The notes beneath the pieces are model-generated. The model searched no databases and was not told the origin of the DNA. It worked only from the letters and a program-made list of their open reading frames with translations. From a virus: a stretch of 32,018 nucleotides of DNA. The position numbers were made by a program, and so were the translations under genes. Below are positions 13,892-22,791 of this stretch, one piece after another. The stretch covers positions 1-32,018 of IMG/VR virus record IMGVR_UViG_3300032164_000046; one strand, given 5' to 3'. Position 1 is the first letter of the stretch; the number at the start of each line of letters is the position of its first letter.

Positions 13892-14695
13892 ATGCAGGTG
13901 AAGAAGCTGTGGAACCGGGTGAACCGCCAGATCTTCGTGTGGGCCGGCGAGGAGCCGCTGACGCTGCTCTACAACGCCCTGACGTTCGTCATTCCGCCCC
14001 GTTTCGAGACGGCGAAGCCGGGAGTCGTCGGATCCATCTACCGCCACGAGAGCGCGCGCAACGGCTCCGGGGACCTCATTCCGGGGACCATCGTGGTCGA
14101 GGACGAGGACATGGCGACCGACACCGGCGGGAGCAAGAGGGTCTTCGACACCCAGGAGATGTGCCTCTATCTCACGCGCGACCGGGACGACCTCTTCCAG
14201 CGCGGGTTCAACATCGTCTCCACCATCGATGAGGTCTCGATCGCGATGGAGCAGGGCATCCCGCTCTACGAGGCCAGCCAGGACGAGCGCGCGCGCGGAA
14301 TCCTCGCGGCAGAGCTCGACCGGCAGAAGCGATTCGAGGAGAAGGGCCAGCCGGCGCCGCCCTCCTCGAGCGATCACCACATCCACTGGGCGATCCGGCA
14401 CCTCAAGAGCCGAGCTCCGGCCCGGGCGACCCACTCTCCGGCGGACCTGCGCTCGATCCTGGAGGGCCGCTACGCTGCGGACGCGCCCCCGGCAACCGTC
14501 CGGCTCCCAGTCAAGTACAGTGGGGCGGCCCTCTACGACGAGGCGAAGTCGCTCGACATCGTGCTCAACAAGACCGAGCTCCAGGCGATCCTGGAGGGCG
14601 ACGAGGAGCAGATGGGGTTCGTCCGGGCGAAGATCCAGGCCCGGCGGGATCGGAACATGGAAGAGCGGACGGCGAAGGAAGTCGCCGCCGGGTAA
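13892..14695 (+). CDS. Unknown structural protein
   Basis: The 267-residue protein starts 2 nt after the previous stop at ATG 13892. The first 150 residues are mixed, with beta-like parts (for example FVIPPRF and GTIVVEDED) and the rest is helical and charged, ending in an Arg/Glu-rich coil. Residues about 160-185 contain a Ser-Asp-His-His-Ile-His stretch. No catalytic motif or known family stands out. It lies between two probable neck proteins and likely belongs to the head-tail connector region. Confidence 0.7.
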   Translation: MQVKKLWNRVNRQIFVWAGEEPLTLLYNALTFVIPPRFETAKPGVVGSIYRHESARNGSGDLIPGTIVVEDEDMATDTGGSKRVFDTQEMCLYLTRDRDDLFQRGFNIVSTIDEVSIAMEQGIPLYEASQDERARGILAAELDRQKRFEEKGQPAPPSSSDHHIHWAIRHLKSRAPARATHSPADLRSILEGRYAADAPPATVRLPVKYSGAALYDEAKSLDIVLNKTELQAILEGDEEQMGFVRAKIQARRDRNMEERTAKEVAAG

Positions 14696-14712
14696 CGCCG
14701 TAGGAGGGCCTG

Positions 14713-15675
14713 GTGAATGTAGACGACCTCATCGACAGCGCCCTCTCTCAGGGGGACAACGTCTCCGAGTCGGACCAGGCCTACGTCGAACGTCGGCGCC
14801 GCGCACTCGCCTTCACGCGCGAGGTGTTCGACGACGCCTACTGGGCGCGGGACTGGCCCCGCCGGAAGACGTTCGCGAGCCTCACCGTCCCCGCCGCCAC
14901 CGGCCAGGTCGCGGTGCCGGCGGACTACGGTAGCATCGGGCAGTTCGGGGGGCTCTACCTGGTCGTCGGGGGGCGCCCCCAGCCACCCTTCATGGACCGG
15001 GTCCCGGAGTCGGAGATCACCGACTCCAGGGCCGGCCAGGAGCGGACCGACAGCCCCGACAAGTACGCCATTTTCGGGATGGTCGAGGTGGGGACCGGGA
15101 GCGGCGTCTTCCGCGATCTCATCCAGCTCCCGATGAACGTGGGGGCGCTCGCCCTCGAGCTCCACTACCAGCGCAAGCCTCCGAAGCTCCTCGACGCGGG
15201 CGACCCGGACGCCGACCTCTCCTACACGCTGGCCTCGCTCACCTCGGTCCTCCTGGTAGCAACCGCCACCATCGGGGCGGCGCACGGCTTCAAGACGGAC
15301 GACCTGGTGGTCATCTCCGGCGCGGTCCAGACGGCCTACAACGGGACCTTCCGGGTCATCGTCACCGGCGCCACCACGTTCACCTACACGCTCCTCGCCG
15401 CCGCGTCGGCCTCGCCCGCGACGGGCACGATCACCGCGGCGATCGACATCGCGGCCGGGAATTCCGCCCTCAACTACATCTCGGAGATGTTCCACCAGAG
15501 CGTCCTGCTCAACGGTGTAAAGGCGAAGCTGCGCGAGTCGAAGGGGGACGGTCGCTGGCAGTTCCTCGAGGGCCAGTACCAGAAGCAGCTCGCGGCGATG
15601 AAGCGCGAGCGGACGAGGTTCGAGGGACAGGGCCGTCGGATGCCGTCGTTCTTCGGGAGTGGGGGGCGCCGGTAG
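14713..15675 (+). CDS. Head-tail adaptor protein with inserted beta domain
   Basis: The 320-residue product has the general plan of a podovirus tail adaptor: an N-terminal helical part (about residues 1-60), a beta strand region with FASLTVPAATGQVAVPADYG, and a C-terminal helical tail with FLEGQYQKQLAAMKRER. Between them, residues about 177-247 (AHGF...GAVQTAYNGTFRV...TFTYTL) match a beta domain often found in phage tail proteins ('HG-x-GD-x-V-x-ISGA-YNGTF-TFTYT'). The insertion looks like a small Ig-like module. Adaptors join the portal to the nozzle. GTG 14713 is used because GGAGGG lies about 5 nt upstream. Confidence 0.75.
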   Translation: MNVDDLIDSALSQGDNVSESDQAYVERRRRALAFTREVFDDAYWARDWPRRKTFASLTVPAATGQVAVPADYGSIGQFGGLYLVVGGRPQPPFMDRVPESEITDSRAGQERTDSPDKYAIFGMVEVGTGSGVFRDLIQLPMNVGALALELHYQRKPPKLLDAGDPDADLSYTLASLTSVLLVATATIGAAHGFKTDDLVVISGAVQTAYNGTFRVIVTGATTFTYTLLAAASASPATGTITAAIDIAAGNSALNYISEMFHQSVLLNGVKAKLRESKGDGRWQFLEGQYQKQLAAMKRERTRFEGQGRRMPSFFGSGGRR

Positions 15676-17376
15676 ATGCCGCGCCGATCCGCAGAGCAGG
15701 GCGTCAAGCCGTTCGAGCTCCGGACCGGAGTCGGAGGCCTTCCCCCCCTCGGGGGGATCTACCGGGCCGGCGACCCCGCGACCATCCCGCCGTTCAAGCA
15801 CCACATGGTCGTGAACTGCCGCATCAAGCCGGCCGGGCTCTTCTCGCGCGACGGGCTCGTGACGGTGTTCGACACGGGCGTCGAGGAGTGCATCAACGGC
15901 ATGACGGAGTACGGCGACGAGCAGGGCCAGGCGCTCATGCTCTACGCCGGCGCCGATGGCGTGACCGGCCCCCCGGACTTCAACATCGCGACGTTCCGGG
16001 CAATCTTCCCCGGTCAGAGCATGACCTACTCCGAGTTCGTCTTCGTGCTCGAGGGCGAGGCCGGGCCGGTGGACACCTGGTCCCCAGTCGTGTCCCCACA
16101 TTGCCTCACCACCGGACATGCGGCAACCACGGCAGAGAGCAACCCCTTCCTCTTCCGCGATCGAATCCACCAGTTCCGGTCGGCGAGCGGGATCCTCGAG
16201 CTCTGGGAGCTGCCCCTCCCGGAGCGCTCGTTCCTCCAGGCCGCGGACTGCAGCAGGGATTCCTCGACCGTCGCGAGCCTCACCGCACTCGCGACGAAGT
16301 GCGTGGCCGTCCCGGGCACCGGGCCCGATTCGATCGGACAGAAGTGGCCGTTCAACCATCCCGTCTCTCAGGCGATCCGCCGCGTGTCGTTCACAATCGC
16401 CGGCTCCACCAATCCGGCCCTGTACCGCTCGAGTCGCGTCATCGGCGACCCGCGCTATCTCAGCGAGCCAGGCGTGAGCTTCGCGATCTGTCCAGAGCGA
16501 GTGGACGACCCTCTGACTGGCGCCGTTGGCGTGGCCGACGTTCTATACGTCCTCGTCACGAACGTCACGGGGGCGGACTACACGCTTTGCCGCTGGGATG
16601 GGGTGAGCCTCGGGATCGAGCACCAGCTTCCGGTCGGCACGCTCACGCTCGGCTTCGTGACGGTCTGCATCGCTCCCTCCGGACCGGTGATCTACGGCGA
16701 GGGCTGGGACCCAATCCAGGAGGCCCAGATCTCCTACCGTGACGACGACGGGGTCTGGCACGACGACGGGATTTCAATGACGGTCCCCCTCGCCACCTAC
16801 TACATCAGTGCCTGGAAAAGTTTCGACGGCGGACTCGTGCTGGTAACGAAGCAGCAGATAGTAAGCGTTACGGAGCTTTCTCAGGTCACCCTCCAGCGCT
16901 TCAGCGCCGACTCCAAGCACGCGCAAATCGACGACCAAGTAGTGTGGTCGAGAGAAAGCAATCAGCAGCCGAGCATCATCGACGCCTGCCTGGCGGCCGG
17001 CACCTGCTATGCCCTCCTTGTCGCCCCCGGTGCGAGCACCCCCGTCTTGCTGGCGAGCCTTGAAGTGGAACGCACCATCGACCCCGATGCGTCCTTCGGC
17101 TACTGGATCCAGGCGGTGGGCGACCGCGTGTACGTGGGCGGGGCATTCACCGACGCCTGGGATCCAATTACCCAGGGTCCGGTGGCCATCGGCAAAAGGC
17201 ACTGTGTCTTCGACGTTACCGACTTCTCGGACATCTTCCTCGTCTACGAGGTCCTCGATAGCGCTCAGGACTTCGACAACAACGGGAACGAGACACATCG
17301 GATCGCGCGCGGATGCCTGCCGGGCCTGCCCGGCGGGGGCTCGACATCCGAGGGCTTCGGGGAGACCTACGGCTGA
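15676..17376 (+). CDS. Tail nozzle-like protein, first part
   Basis: The 566-residue protein begins at the ATG right after the adaptor stop. Near the N-terminus, a segment with Asn-Cys-Arg-Ile-Lys-Pro and SRDGLVTVFDTG, then INGM and MLYAG, resembles the start of podovirus tail-nozzle (tail tubular B-like) proteins: 'N-x-x-...-kR-x-G-...-v-x-x-G-...-i-x-g-m/l'. The rest is beta-rich with many Asp/Gly turns and repeated Trp/Tyr, consistent with a beta propeller. It ends in a Gly-rich tail. Its stop overlaps the ATG of the next, also nozzle-like, gene by 1 nt. The assignment rests on these short resemblances and on position. Confidence 0.65.
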   Translation: MPRRSAEQGVKPFELRTGVGGLPPLGGIYRAGDPATIPPFKHHMVVNCRIKPAGLFSRDGLVTVFDTGVEECINGMTEYGDEQGQALMLYAGADGVTGPPDFNIATFRAIFPGQSMTYSEFVFVLEGEAGPVDTWSPVVSPHCLTTGHAATTAESNPFLFRDRIHQFRSASGILELWELPLPERSFLQAADCSRDSSTVASLTALATKCVAVPGTGPDSIGQKWPFNHPVSQAIRRVSFTIAGSTNPALYRSSRVIGDPRYLSEPGVSFAICPERVDDPLTGAVGVADVLYVLVTNVTGADYTLCRWDGVSLGIEHQLPVGTLTLGFVTVCIAPSGPVIYGEGWDPIQEAQISYRDDDGVWHDDGISMTVPLATYYISAWKSFDGGLVLVTKQQIVSVTELSQVTLQRFSADSKHAQIDDQVVWSRESNQQPSIIDACLAAGTCYALLVAPGASTPVLLASLEVERTIDPDASFGYWIQAVGDRVYVGGAFTDAWDPITQGPVAIGKRHCVFDVTDFSDIFLVYEVLDSAQDFDNNGNETHRIARGCLPGLPGGGSTSEGFGETYG

Positions 17377-19526
17377 TGCCGATCATCTATGCCCAGGGCG
17401 GACGTCTTGGAAACGATTCGGCTGGAGGCGTCGTCGCGCCCAGCCAGTTCGCGGCCCAGGGCGCCATCTACACCGGAAACCGACCATGCTTCGTCTGGTT
17501 CCGCGGCGACCTTCACGTCATCGGCTACTACACCCGCCCCGTGGTGCGCTTCATGGCCGACGCGGGCCAATGGCGCCTCTCCGGGATCAAGTCGCCCCAG
17601 GAGAAGCTCTCCGTGGCCCCGGGAGCCCTCGCTGGAGGGTCCGCTGGCGAATGCCTCGCGGCCATCACATTCCTCCACAAGTCGGGCCAGAAGGTCCTCG
17701 CCGAGTCGAACTTCTCGAACGTGGTCGATGTGGGAGCGCTCACCGGAGAGGGTCGCTCGTGGTCGAACATCGACAAGAACACGGCCGAGGATCGGGTCAC
17801 ACACGTCCGAGGCTACGTCTCGATGAACGGGAACCTCTTCCGCATGGCATGGGAGGCTCCCTTTGGGATTTCTACGATCACCGAGAACACGCGCACCGCC
17901 GCCCTCACCTTCGCCGGGCCGAACGACTTCGACCACGGGATCACGCCCGCCACACGCTTCGGGCACTCCTTCGCCGGGCGCATGTGGTACGCGCGCTCGT
18001 CTCAGCACCCCTACCGCGTCTGGTACTCGATGGCCGGGGAGCCGCAGTACGTCAAGCCGGCGTCCTTCCGGGACACCTGGGACAAGGAGCCGATCACCGC
18101 CATCTGGAAGGGGCGCAACGAGCTCCTCGTCTTCTGCCAGCGCGCGAGCTACATGATCCGGCAGTTCGGCCAGGGCGCCGACGACTTCATCATGGAGAAA
18201 CTCGACTCCGACGTGGGGTGCGTGAGCCACTGGGGAATCCAGGAGATCCACAACAAGGTCTGGTTCCCCAGCGAGGACGGCATCTGGATCTACGACGGCG
18301 GCTTCCGCTACCTGATGAAGGAGGTCCAGCCGCTCTGGGGTGGGGACTGGAAGACGAACAAGAACGACTTCCTCAACGGCTTCTCGATGCACGACCGCGT
18401 CAACAAGATCTACATGTACGCGACGAACCGAGCGGCGAAGCCCGAGTACGAGGGCCTGGACATCTTCCCGGGAACGGTCACCTACTGCGGCTACTACGGG
18501 CAATTCGAGCCGTCCATGCAGGGGAATCAGCCGAACCCCGAATGGACGATCGACATGAAGAACCGCTTCGACTCGAGCGGCTTCTACAACTCCGACGGCG
18601 AGCTCGTGATCGGCTCGTGCGACGGTGTCATTCGGAAGCAGGACGAGCTCAACGCCGACGACGATGGGGACCTCCTCCAGAAGGAACTCGTCATCAGGAC
18701 CGGGCACCAGCTCTTCTTCGATCCGGGCGACGACCTGGAGGGCGGCAAGCAGCTCAATCAGCTCTGGGCCTACATCGAGTCCGAGGCGACCGCCTGGCGC
18801 ATCTACGCGAAGGGCGGCGACGAGCAGGCCTGGCAGGGGATGCTGCCTGACAACGACTTCTGGTTCTGGACCGCGACCGTTGCGGCGGCCTCGAGCGGGG
18901 AGATCCGCCGGATCACGCCGAGCCGGAGCGGCCCCAGGACCTACGACCTCCTCTACGTGCCCGCGGGGACCCACTGGTTCGTGCCGGAGCGGGTGACCGG
19001 GCGCGGCTTCACGTTCGAGATCCGGGCTACGGCCCCGGTGGGCCTGCAGTACCGCGGCATCGGCGGCCTATGGTCGCCCGGCTCGACCGCGCGCGGGGTG
19101 GCGGAGCGCACGAACATCACGCTCTCCGCGACCATCAACGCGACCGACCTCGACCTCAATCCAAGCCTCCCCTGCGGCTACTACCCCTTCACCATCAGCG
19201 CGGTCTACAACTACGGCTCTCCGCTGGCCCCCGTTGTCGCGACGATCACGGCTGTCGCCACGGGCGGCGCCGCGGTCAATTTCACCGAGCAGGTGACGCT
19301 GAATCCCGGCACGCTCATCGGGGTATCGGCTGACCACCTCTTCTGCGAGGACGATGCCTATGACGTCACCATCACGCTCGAGGACGGGAACGGAATCCCC
19401 GCGAATGCGCCGGTCACTGGCGCGATCCTTGGCATCGTGGGCGGGACCTTCCTCACGACCGCGAACGTCACGAACGCCACTCCGGGGGTCGGGGTCTCGG
19501 TCACCTTCTCGGCCACCTTCCCATGA
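17376..19526 (+). CDS. Tail nozzle-like protein, second part, with C-terminal Ig/PKD-like region
   Basis: The 716-residue product contains the segment most typical of nozzle/stabilisation proteins: a Trp-Tyr-Ser-Met-Ala-Gly-Glu-Pro-Gln strand, then ITAIWKGRNELLVFCQ, a GCVSHWGIQEIHNKVWF stretch and EDGIWIYDGGFRYL. These repeat the Phe/Trp, small loop and Asp-Gly pattern of beta-propeller blades. From about residue 570 it turns into Thr/Val/Ala-rich beta repeats that resemble Ig or PKD domains; the final residues read GVGVSVTFSATFP. ATG 17376 overlaps the upstream stop (TGATG) and GGGGAGA lies about 11 nt upstream. The 3' end overlaps the next ATG by 4 nt (ATGA). Role: connects neck to tail tip; the C-terminal repeats may hold receptor-binding units. 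Confidence 0.7.
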   Translation: MPIIYAQGGRLGNDSAGGVVAPSQFAAQGAIYTGNRPCFVWFRGDLHVIGYYTRPVVRFMADAGQWRLSGIKSPQEKLSVAPGALAGGSAGECLAAITFLHKSGQKVLAESNFSNVVDVGALTGEGRSWSNIDKNTAEDRVTHVRGYVSMNGNLFRMAWEAPFGISTITENTRTAALTFAGPNDFDHGITPATRFGHSFAGRMWYARSSQHPYRVWYSMAGEPQYVKPASFRDTWDKEPITAIWKGRNELLVFCQRASYMIRQFGQGADDFIMEKLDSDVGCVSHWGIQEIHNKVWFPSEDGIWIYDGGFRYLMKEVQPLWGGDWKTNKNDFLNGFSMHDRVNKIYMYATNRAAKPEYEGLDIFPGTVTYCGYYGQFEPSMQGNQPNPEWTIDMKNRFDSSGFYNSDGELVIGSCDGVIRKQDELNADDDGDLLQKELVIRTGHQLFFDPGDDLEGGKQLNQLWAYIESEATAWRIYAKGGDEQAWQGMLPDNDFWFWTATVAAASSGEIRRITPSRSGPRTYDLLYVPAGTHWFVPERVTGRGFTFEIRATAPVGLQYRGIGGLWSPGSTARGVAERTNITLSATINATDLDLNPSLPCGYYPFTISAVYNYGSPLAPVVATITAVATGGAAVNFTEQVTLNPGTLIGVSADHLFCEDDAYDVTITLEDGNGIPANAPVTGAILGIVGGTFLTTANVTNATPGVGVSVTFSATFP

Positions 19527-20320
19527 GTAGCCCGCCGCTTCCCTCGCGCTACCGATGGCGGTTCGACCAGTCGACTCTATGGAACGGGCTCGTCCACGCA
19601 TGGGCGCTCGATGAATCGTCCGGAGATCGAGGTGACGCCGTTGGTTCGTGTGACCTGGTCGAGGTCGGGACGGTTCCGGCGGTGGCGGGCCTTGTTGGGA
19701 ACGCGGCCGACGCGACTGGCGGATACCTGTACAACCCGGCGCTGGCCGAGTCCTTGACCCAGAAGTTCGCCTTCGCGGTCAACTTCAAAGCGGGCATTGG
19801 CGGGTCGATGCTGATGCTGCAATTTTTCCACTTTCCCGGAGCGTTTTTCGGCGGACTCCTTCAGAACCGCGTCTACTGGGAGGTGGACGCCTGGACCGAC
19901 CCTCACGCATCGTGGGGGGCCTCTGCCGGGGACGGACTCTGGCACACGATCATCGTCTGGGTCGATCGAGACGAGGACAACCGTATTCAGTCGAGCTTGG
20001 ACGGGGCCGCAACCGTCTACAGCGCATTCCCGATCACGGGCACATTCAAGGTGAATCCCGGTCTGGGAATGCCGATCTGGGTGGGGTACGGTGTCGACGG
20101 GACCACGCCGACAGGACTCGCGCTACAGCGGCTTCTCTGGTGGAACCGGTCGCTCACGGCAGGTGAACGCGCGGAGATCTTCGCCGGCCACTACTACGGC
20201 TCGGCCCGGAGTGCCGCGGCATACCCCTACCCCACCGCCGGCGCTAAGGTCTGCTCTCTCCAGGTCACCGACGACTGCGGCCTCGTGGCGACCGATACCG
20301 TCGTGGTGACGGTGACATGA
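19523..20320 (+). CDS. LamG-like tail-tip protein flanked by PKD-like ends, copy 1
   Basis: The 265-residue protein starts within the stop of the previous gene (ATGA). The first residues (RYRWRFDQ) resemble a PKD-domain strand (YxWdFGDG), the last about 30 (PTAGAKVCSLQVTDDCG and then a DTVVVTVT end) resemble the second half of a PKD domain, and in between (residues about 20-230) lies a LamG/concanavalin A-like domain (HAWALDES, DGLWHTIIVWVD, LQRLLWWNRSLT). LamG-type domains bind glycans or proteins, so a receptor-binding role is likely. The next gene has the same architecture. The LamG assignment is based on these segments; the PKD resemblance is by eye. Confidence 0.75.
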   Translation: MSSPPLPSRYRWRFDQSTLWNGLVHAWALDESSGDRGDAVGSCDLVEVGTVPAVAGLVGNAADATGGYLYNPALAESLTQKFAFAVNFKAGIGGSMLMLQFFHFPGAFFGGLLQNRVYWEVDAWTDPHASWGASAGDGLWHTIIVWVDRDEDNRIQSSLDGAATVYSAFPITGTFKVNPGLGMPIWVGYGVDGTTPTGLALQRLLWWNRSLTAGERAEIFAGHYYGSARSAAAYPYPTAGAKVCSLQVTDDCGLVATDTVVVTVT

Positions 20321-21216
20321 GCAGCCCCCTTCCGGTCCGCTATCGCTGGGACTTCGGGGATGCGCTGCCTCGCTTCTCTCGGACTGGGCTTCATTGTTAC
20401 TGGGCACTTAATGAAGCCAATGGGACAAGAGCAAAAACTTACGGGTCGTCTGTCACAGGAGATCTATCCGAAACGGGTGGTGCCGTTCCGGCTGTCGTCG
20501 GGCAGTATGGGAATGCAGTCTCTTCAACTGAGGCGCAGGCTGGGCATCTGGTCGGGACTTTTGATGAAGTGGATCTGGCAGCAACTGGTTTCACCATTGC
20601 GATGCGTCTCTACTGGGCTCCGAAGAGTCCTACGGTTGAAGTCGAATCCTTGATTCATCTCTGGTCTTCGTCGGGCGGGGCTGTCCCCCTGAGTTATCCA
20701 AACCTTGCAATCGTTCGCTATTTCGACACCGACTACGTGAACTTCGGAATGACAGGTAGCGCAGGAAGTACCGTCAACATTGCTCAATTCGGGAATGGGG
20801 TACCAGGTCCGTTCATACCGAATGCATGGAACTTCCTCATCTTCTCTTGGGATGCAGCAACCGGACAAATGCTCATCCAGACGAATGATCCACTGACCGG
20901 GACCAGAGGCGGAACCCCACTCGTCGGGACGTATTCTGCCGCCAATTTCGGGTCTACTGGCTTCAAGTTCGACAGCATAGACCTCTTGGGCAAGTGGGCC
21001 AATTCGGGGATAGCGTGGCAGGGCTATGTTGACGAGGTGGCTCTGTGGGCGAGAGTTCTCACGACAGATGAAAGAGCTATCGTATTCGACGGCAACTCCA
21101 GGCTTGAAACCCCCGTGTACCAGTATCAAACGGCTGGGGTTGAGACGGCCTCCGTCACCGTCACCGACGCCTGCGGGCGAGTCGCAACGGACACGGTAGC
21201 GGTGACGGTGACGTAG
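20317..21216 (+). CDS. LamG-like tail-tip protein flanked by PKD-like ends, copy 2
   Basis: This 299-residue paralogue of the preceding gene starts in its stop (ATGA). The N-terminus (MSSPLPVRYRWDFGDA) and C-terminus (SVTVTDACGRVATDTV and a final VTVT) are close to copy 1. The LamG-like centre (HCYWALNEANG, GFTIAMRLYW, VDEVALWARVLT) is only similar in pattern. Most of it is clearly less GC-rich than every other gene here (about 20390-21110), while the ends keep the local GC-rich style. This suggests that the centre was acquired from another source. It is probably involved in host recognition. No enzyme motif is visible. Confidence 0.75.
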   Translation: MSSPLPVRYRWDFGDALPRFSRTGLHCYWALNEANGTRAKTYGSSVTGDLSETGGAVPAVVGQYGNAVSSTEAQAGHLVGTFDEVDLAATGFTIAMRLYWAPKSPTVEVESLIHLWSSSGGAVPLSYPNLAIVRYFDTDYVNFGMTGSAGSTVNIAQFGNGVPGPFIPNAWNFLIFSWDAATGQMLIQTNDPLTGTRGGTPLVGTYSAANFGSTGFKFDSIDLLGKWANSGIAWQGYVDEVALWARVLTTDERAIVFDGNSRLETPVYQYQTAGVETASVTVTDACGRVATDTVAVTVT

Positions 21217-21254
21217 AGCTTGCGTCCACATGTAGAATACGGGAGGGTGGAAAC

Positions 21255-22025
21255 ATGCCAGGTCTGGGCGGTCCCACAACGAGGCCGTTGGGAGGGGGCG
21301 GTTTCGCCTCCGGCTACTACACCAACGTCAATAGCGACGGCGGCTCGCTTGGTACGCCGGGGTCGATCGGGTACAAGACCACCAAGCCTGTACCGACCGC
21401 GGCCGCGGCCCCCATCAAGTTCTCAATGCCGCCGGCTCCGACATGGAGTCCCTCCGCGGTCCCGCGGCCCGAACTCGATTCGGTCACGCCCGAGGCGGCC
21501 TACGACCCGGAGATCGCGAAGGCCCTCGCTGGGCAGCAGGGCTACGCTCAGGACCTAAAGGCCGGAACCGGCTTCGCGATGGACGTGCTTACGGGCTCAC
21601 AGGCGGATCAGCTCCAGGCGCAACTCGTCCAGGCCCGGCAGGCCGCCGCGCAGGCCGGCATCCCCTTCGACGAGGCCGCCTGGCGCTCGACCTCGATGCG
21701 CGGAATCGCTGGCGCGCAGGCCGACGAGAAACTGAAGCGCGAGGCGATGGTTGGAGGGGCTCTCGGGGCCGTGGCCGGAACGGCACAGGGCCAGGCCAGC
21801 GAGCGCGACACCAGGCTCGGGATCGACCTCTCCGCGAAGAGCACCATGAACGCGCAGAAGCTCGACCTCTACAGCCGCGACCTCGAGAAGTACGGGACCG
21901 ACACCCAGGCCGCGACGTCCGCGAACAGCGCCCTCATGTCCTTCTACTCGCAGTTGATGGGCGGGATGTTGGGCGCCATGAGCCCGGGGAACATGTCGAT
22001 GTCCAGCTCCAACTACTACTCCTGA
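21255..22025 (+). CDS. Internal virion-like protein (possible ejection protein)
   Basis: The 256-residue protein starts at ATG 21255 with GGGAGGG 7 nt upstream. The N-terminus (about 90 residues) is Gly/Pro/Thr-rich and probably disordered. The middle (about 95-185) is Ala/Gln-rich and helical, including an ALVQARQAAAQAG-like stretch and a small Gly/Ala hydrophobic segment (GGALGAVAGTAQG). The end is Met/Ser-rich (GGMLGAMSPGNMSM). Such Ala/Gln-rich helical proteins after tail genes in short-tailed phages are often ejected with DNA, but I see no named family, so this is a positional inference. Confidence 0.7.
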   Translation: MPGLGGPTTRPLGGGGFASGYYTNVNSDGGSLGTPGSIGYKTTKPVPTAAAAPIKFSMPPAPTWSPSAVPRPELDSVTPEAAYDPEIAKALAGQQGYAQDLKAGTGFAMDVLTGSQADQLQAQLVQARQAAAQAGIPFDEAAWRSTSMRGIAGAQADEKLKREAMVGGALGAVAGTAQGQASERDTRLGIDLSAKSTMNAQKLDLYSRDLEKYGTDTQAATSANSALMSFYSQLMGGMLGAMSPGNMSMSSSNYYS

Positions 22026-22038
22026 GGGAGAAGCGACC

Positions 22039-22590
22039 ATGGCCAGCCCTGCATTCAACCTCAACGCGATGATGCCGATGGTCCAGGCGCTCCAGGACCG
22101 GTACGGCCAGGCGATGGACATTCAGACGCAGCGAATGTCAGACGCCGGCACGAACGACCGAATCGCCTTCGACAACTGGAGGAAGAAGCAGGCGCTCGAG
22201 CAGGAGAGGGCCAAGCAGGGCATGGCCATGGAGCGCAAGGCCTACTCCTCGGCCGAGGCATCGAAGGCGCTCGCGCTACGCGAGAAGAGGGATGCGGCGG
22301 CGATCGCGACCAACAAGGAGCGCGCCGGCCTCAACGCGCAGATGATGCGTCACTACCCGGGGATGGATGCTGGGGGCAACCGGCCGGGCCTCGGAGGCCT
22401 TGCCGATTACTACCAGTACGGGACCGGCAGCGCAGCGGGGCGCGGCGGTGGTGCGGACGCGAAAGGTGCGCCAGAGAACGCGACCGGATCCGGCGCCCCG
22501 CAGCTCCCGGCGGAGGCCCAGAATTGCCCGCCCGGCATGAGGTTCGACGGGAAGGGCTGCTCGTACCCTCAACCCTACGGGCTGGGCTAG
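22039..22590 (+). CDS. Small helical virion-like protein
   Basis: The 183-residue protein has GAGGGAGAAG upstream of ATG 22039. Residues about 1-105 form a Gln/Lys/Ala/Met-rich helix-prone region, followed by a Gly-rich, Tyr-containing stretch and a tail with two cysteines (residues 162 and 172; NCPPGMRFDGKGC). It lies between two likely internal virion proteins, so it may be one too. No family recognised. Confidence 0.65.
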   Translation: MASPAFNLNAMMPMVQALQDRYGQAMDIQTQRMSDAGTNDRIAFDNWRKKQALEQERAKQGMAMERKAYSSAEASKALALREKRDAAAIATNKERAGLNAQMMRHYPGMDAGGNRPGLGGLADYYQYGTGSAAGRGGGADAKGAPENATGSGAPQLPAEAQNCPPGMRFDGKGCSYPQPYGLG

Positions 22591-22593
22591 GCC

Positions 22594-22782
22594 ATGCGGA
22601 CCGGGTTGTCGAACTGGCAGAACTTCAAGTCGCCGCACGACAGCCTCGACACGTTCACGCGCCACGAGCCGTTCGGTGACGAGCTCAAGGCGACCTACGT
22701 CGGCGGCACGAAGCGGCCCGGGAAGCGCAGCCGAAAGGCCTGCTCCAGCGCACTCGAGAAGCGCTGGCGGAAGCGCCGGTAG
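22594..22782 (+). CDS. Small basic protein
   Basis: The 62-residue protein starts at ATG 22594, 3 nt after the previous stop, without a clear ribosome binding site; translation may be coupled. The C-terminal half is strongly basic (KRPGKRSRK and KRWRKRR), which suggests nucleic-acid binding. The codon pattern matches neighbours. Function unknown. Confidence 0.55.
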   Translation: MRTGLSNWQNFKSPHDSLDTFTRHEPFGDELKATYVGGTKRPGKRSRKACSSALEKRWRKRR

Positions 22783-22791
22783 GAGGACTCG

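Noticed and set aside
14533-16359. 608-codon minus-strand frame opposite adaptor and nozzle genes
   Set aside because: Same reasoning: composition is Arg/Asp/Val/Gly-rich with no motif, and the plus-strand genes explain the region.
19510-19530. Programmed -1 frameshift joining the nozzle-like gene to the LamG gene
   Set aside because: The reading frames would fit a -1 shift, but there is no X-XXY-YYZ slippery heptamer at the junction. Coupled termination-reinitiation at ATGA is simpler.
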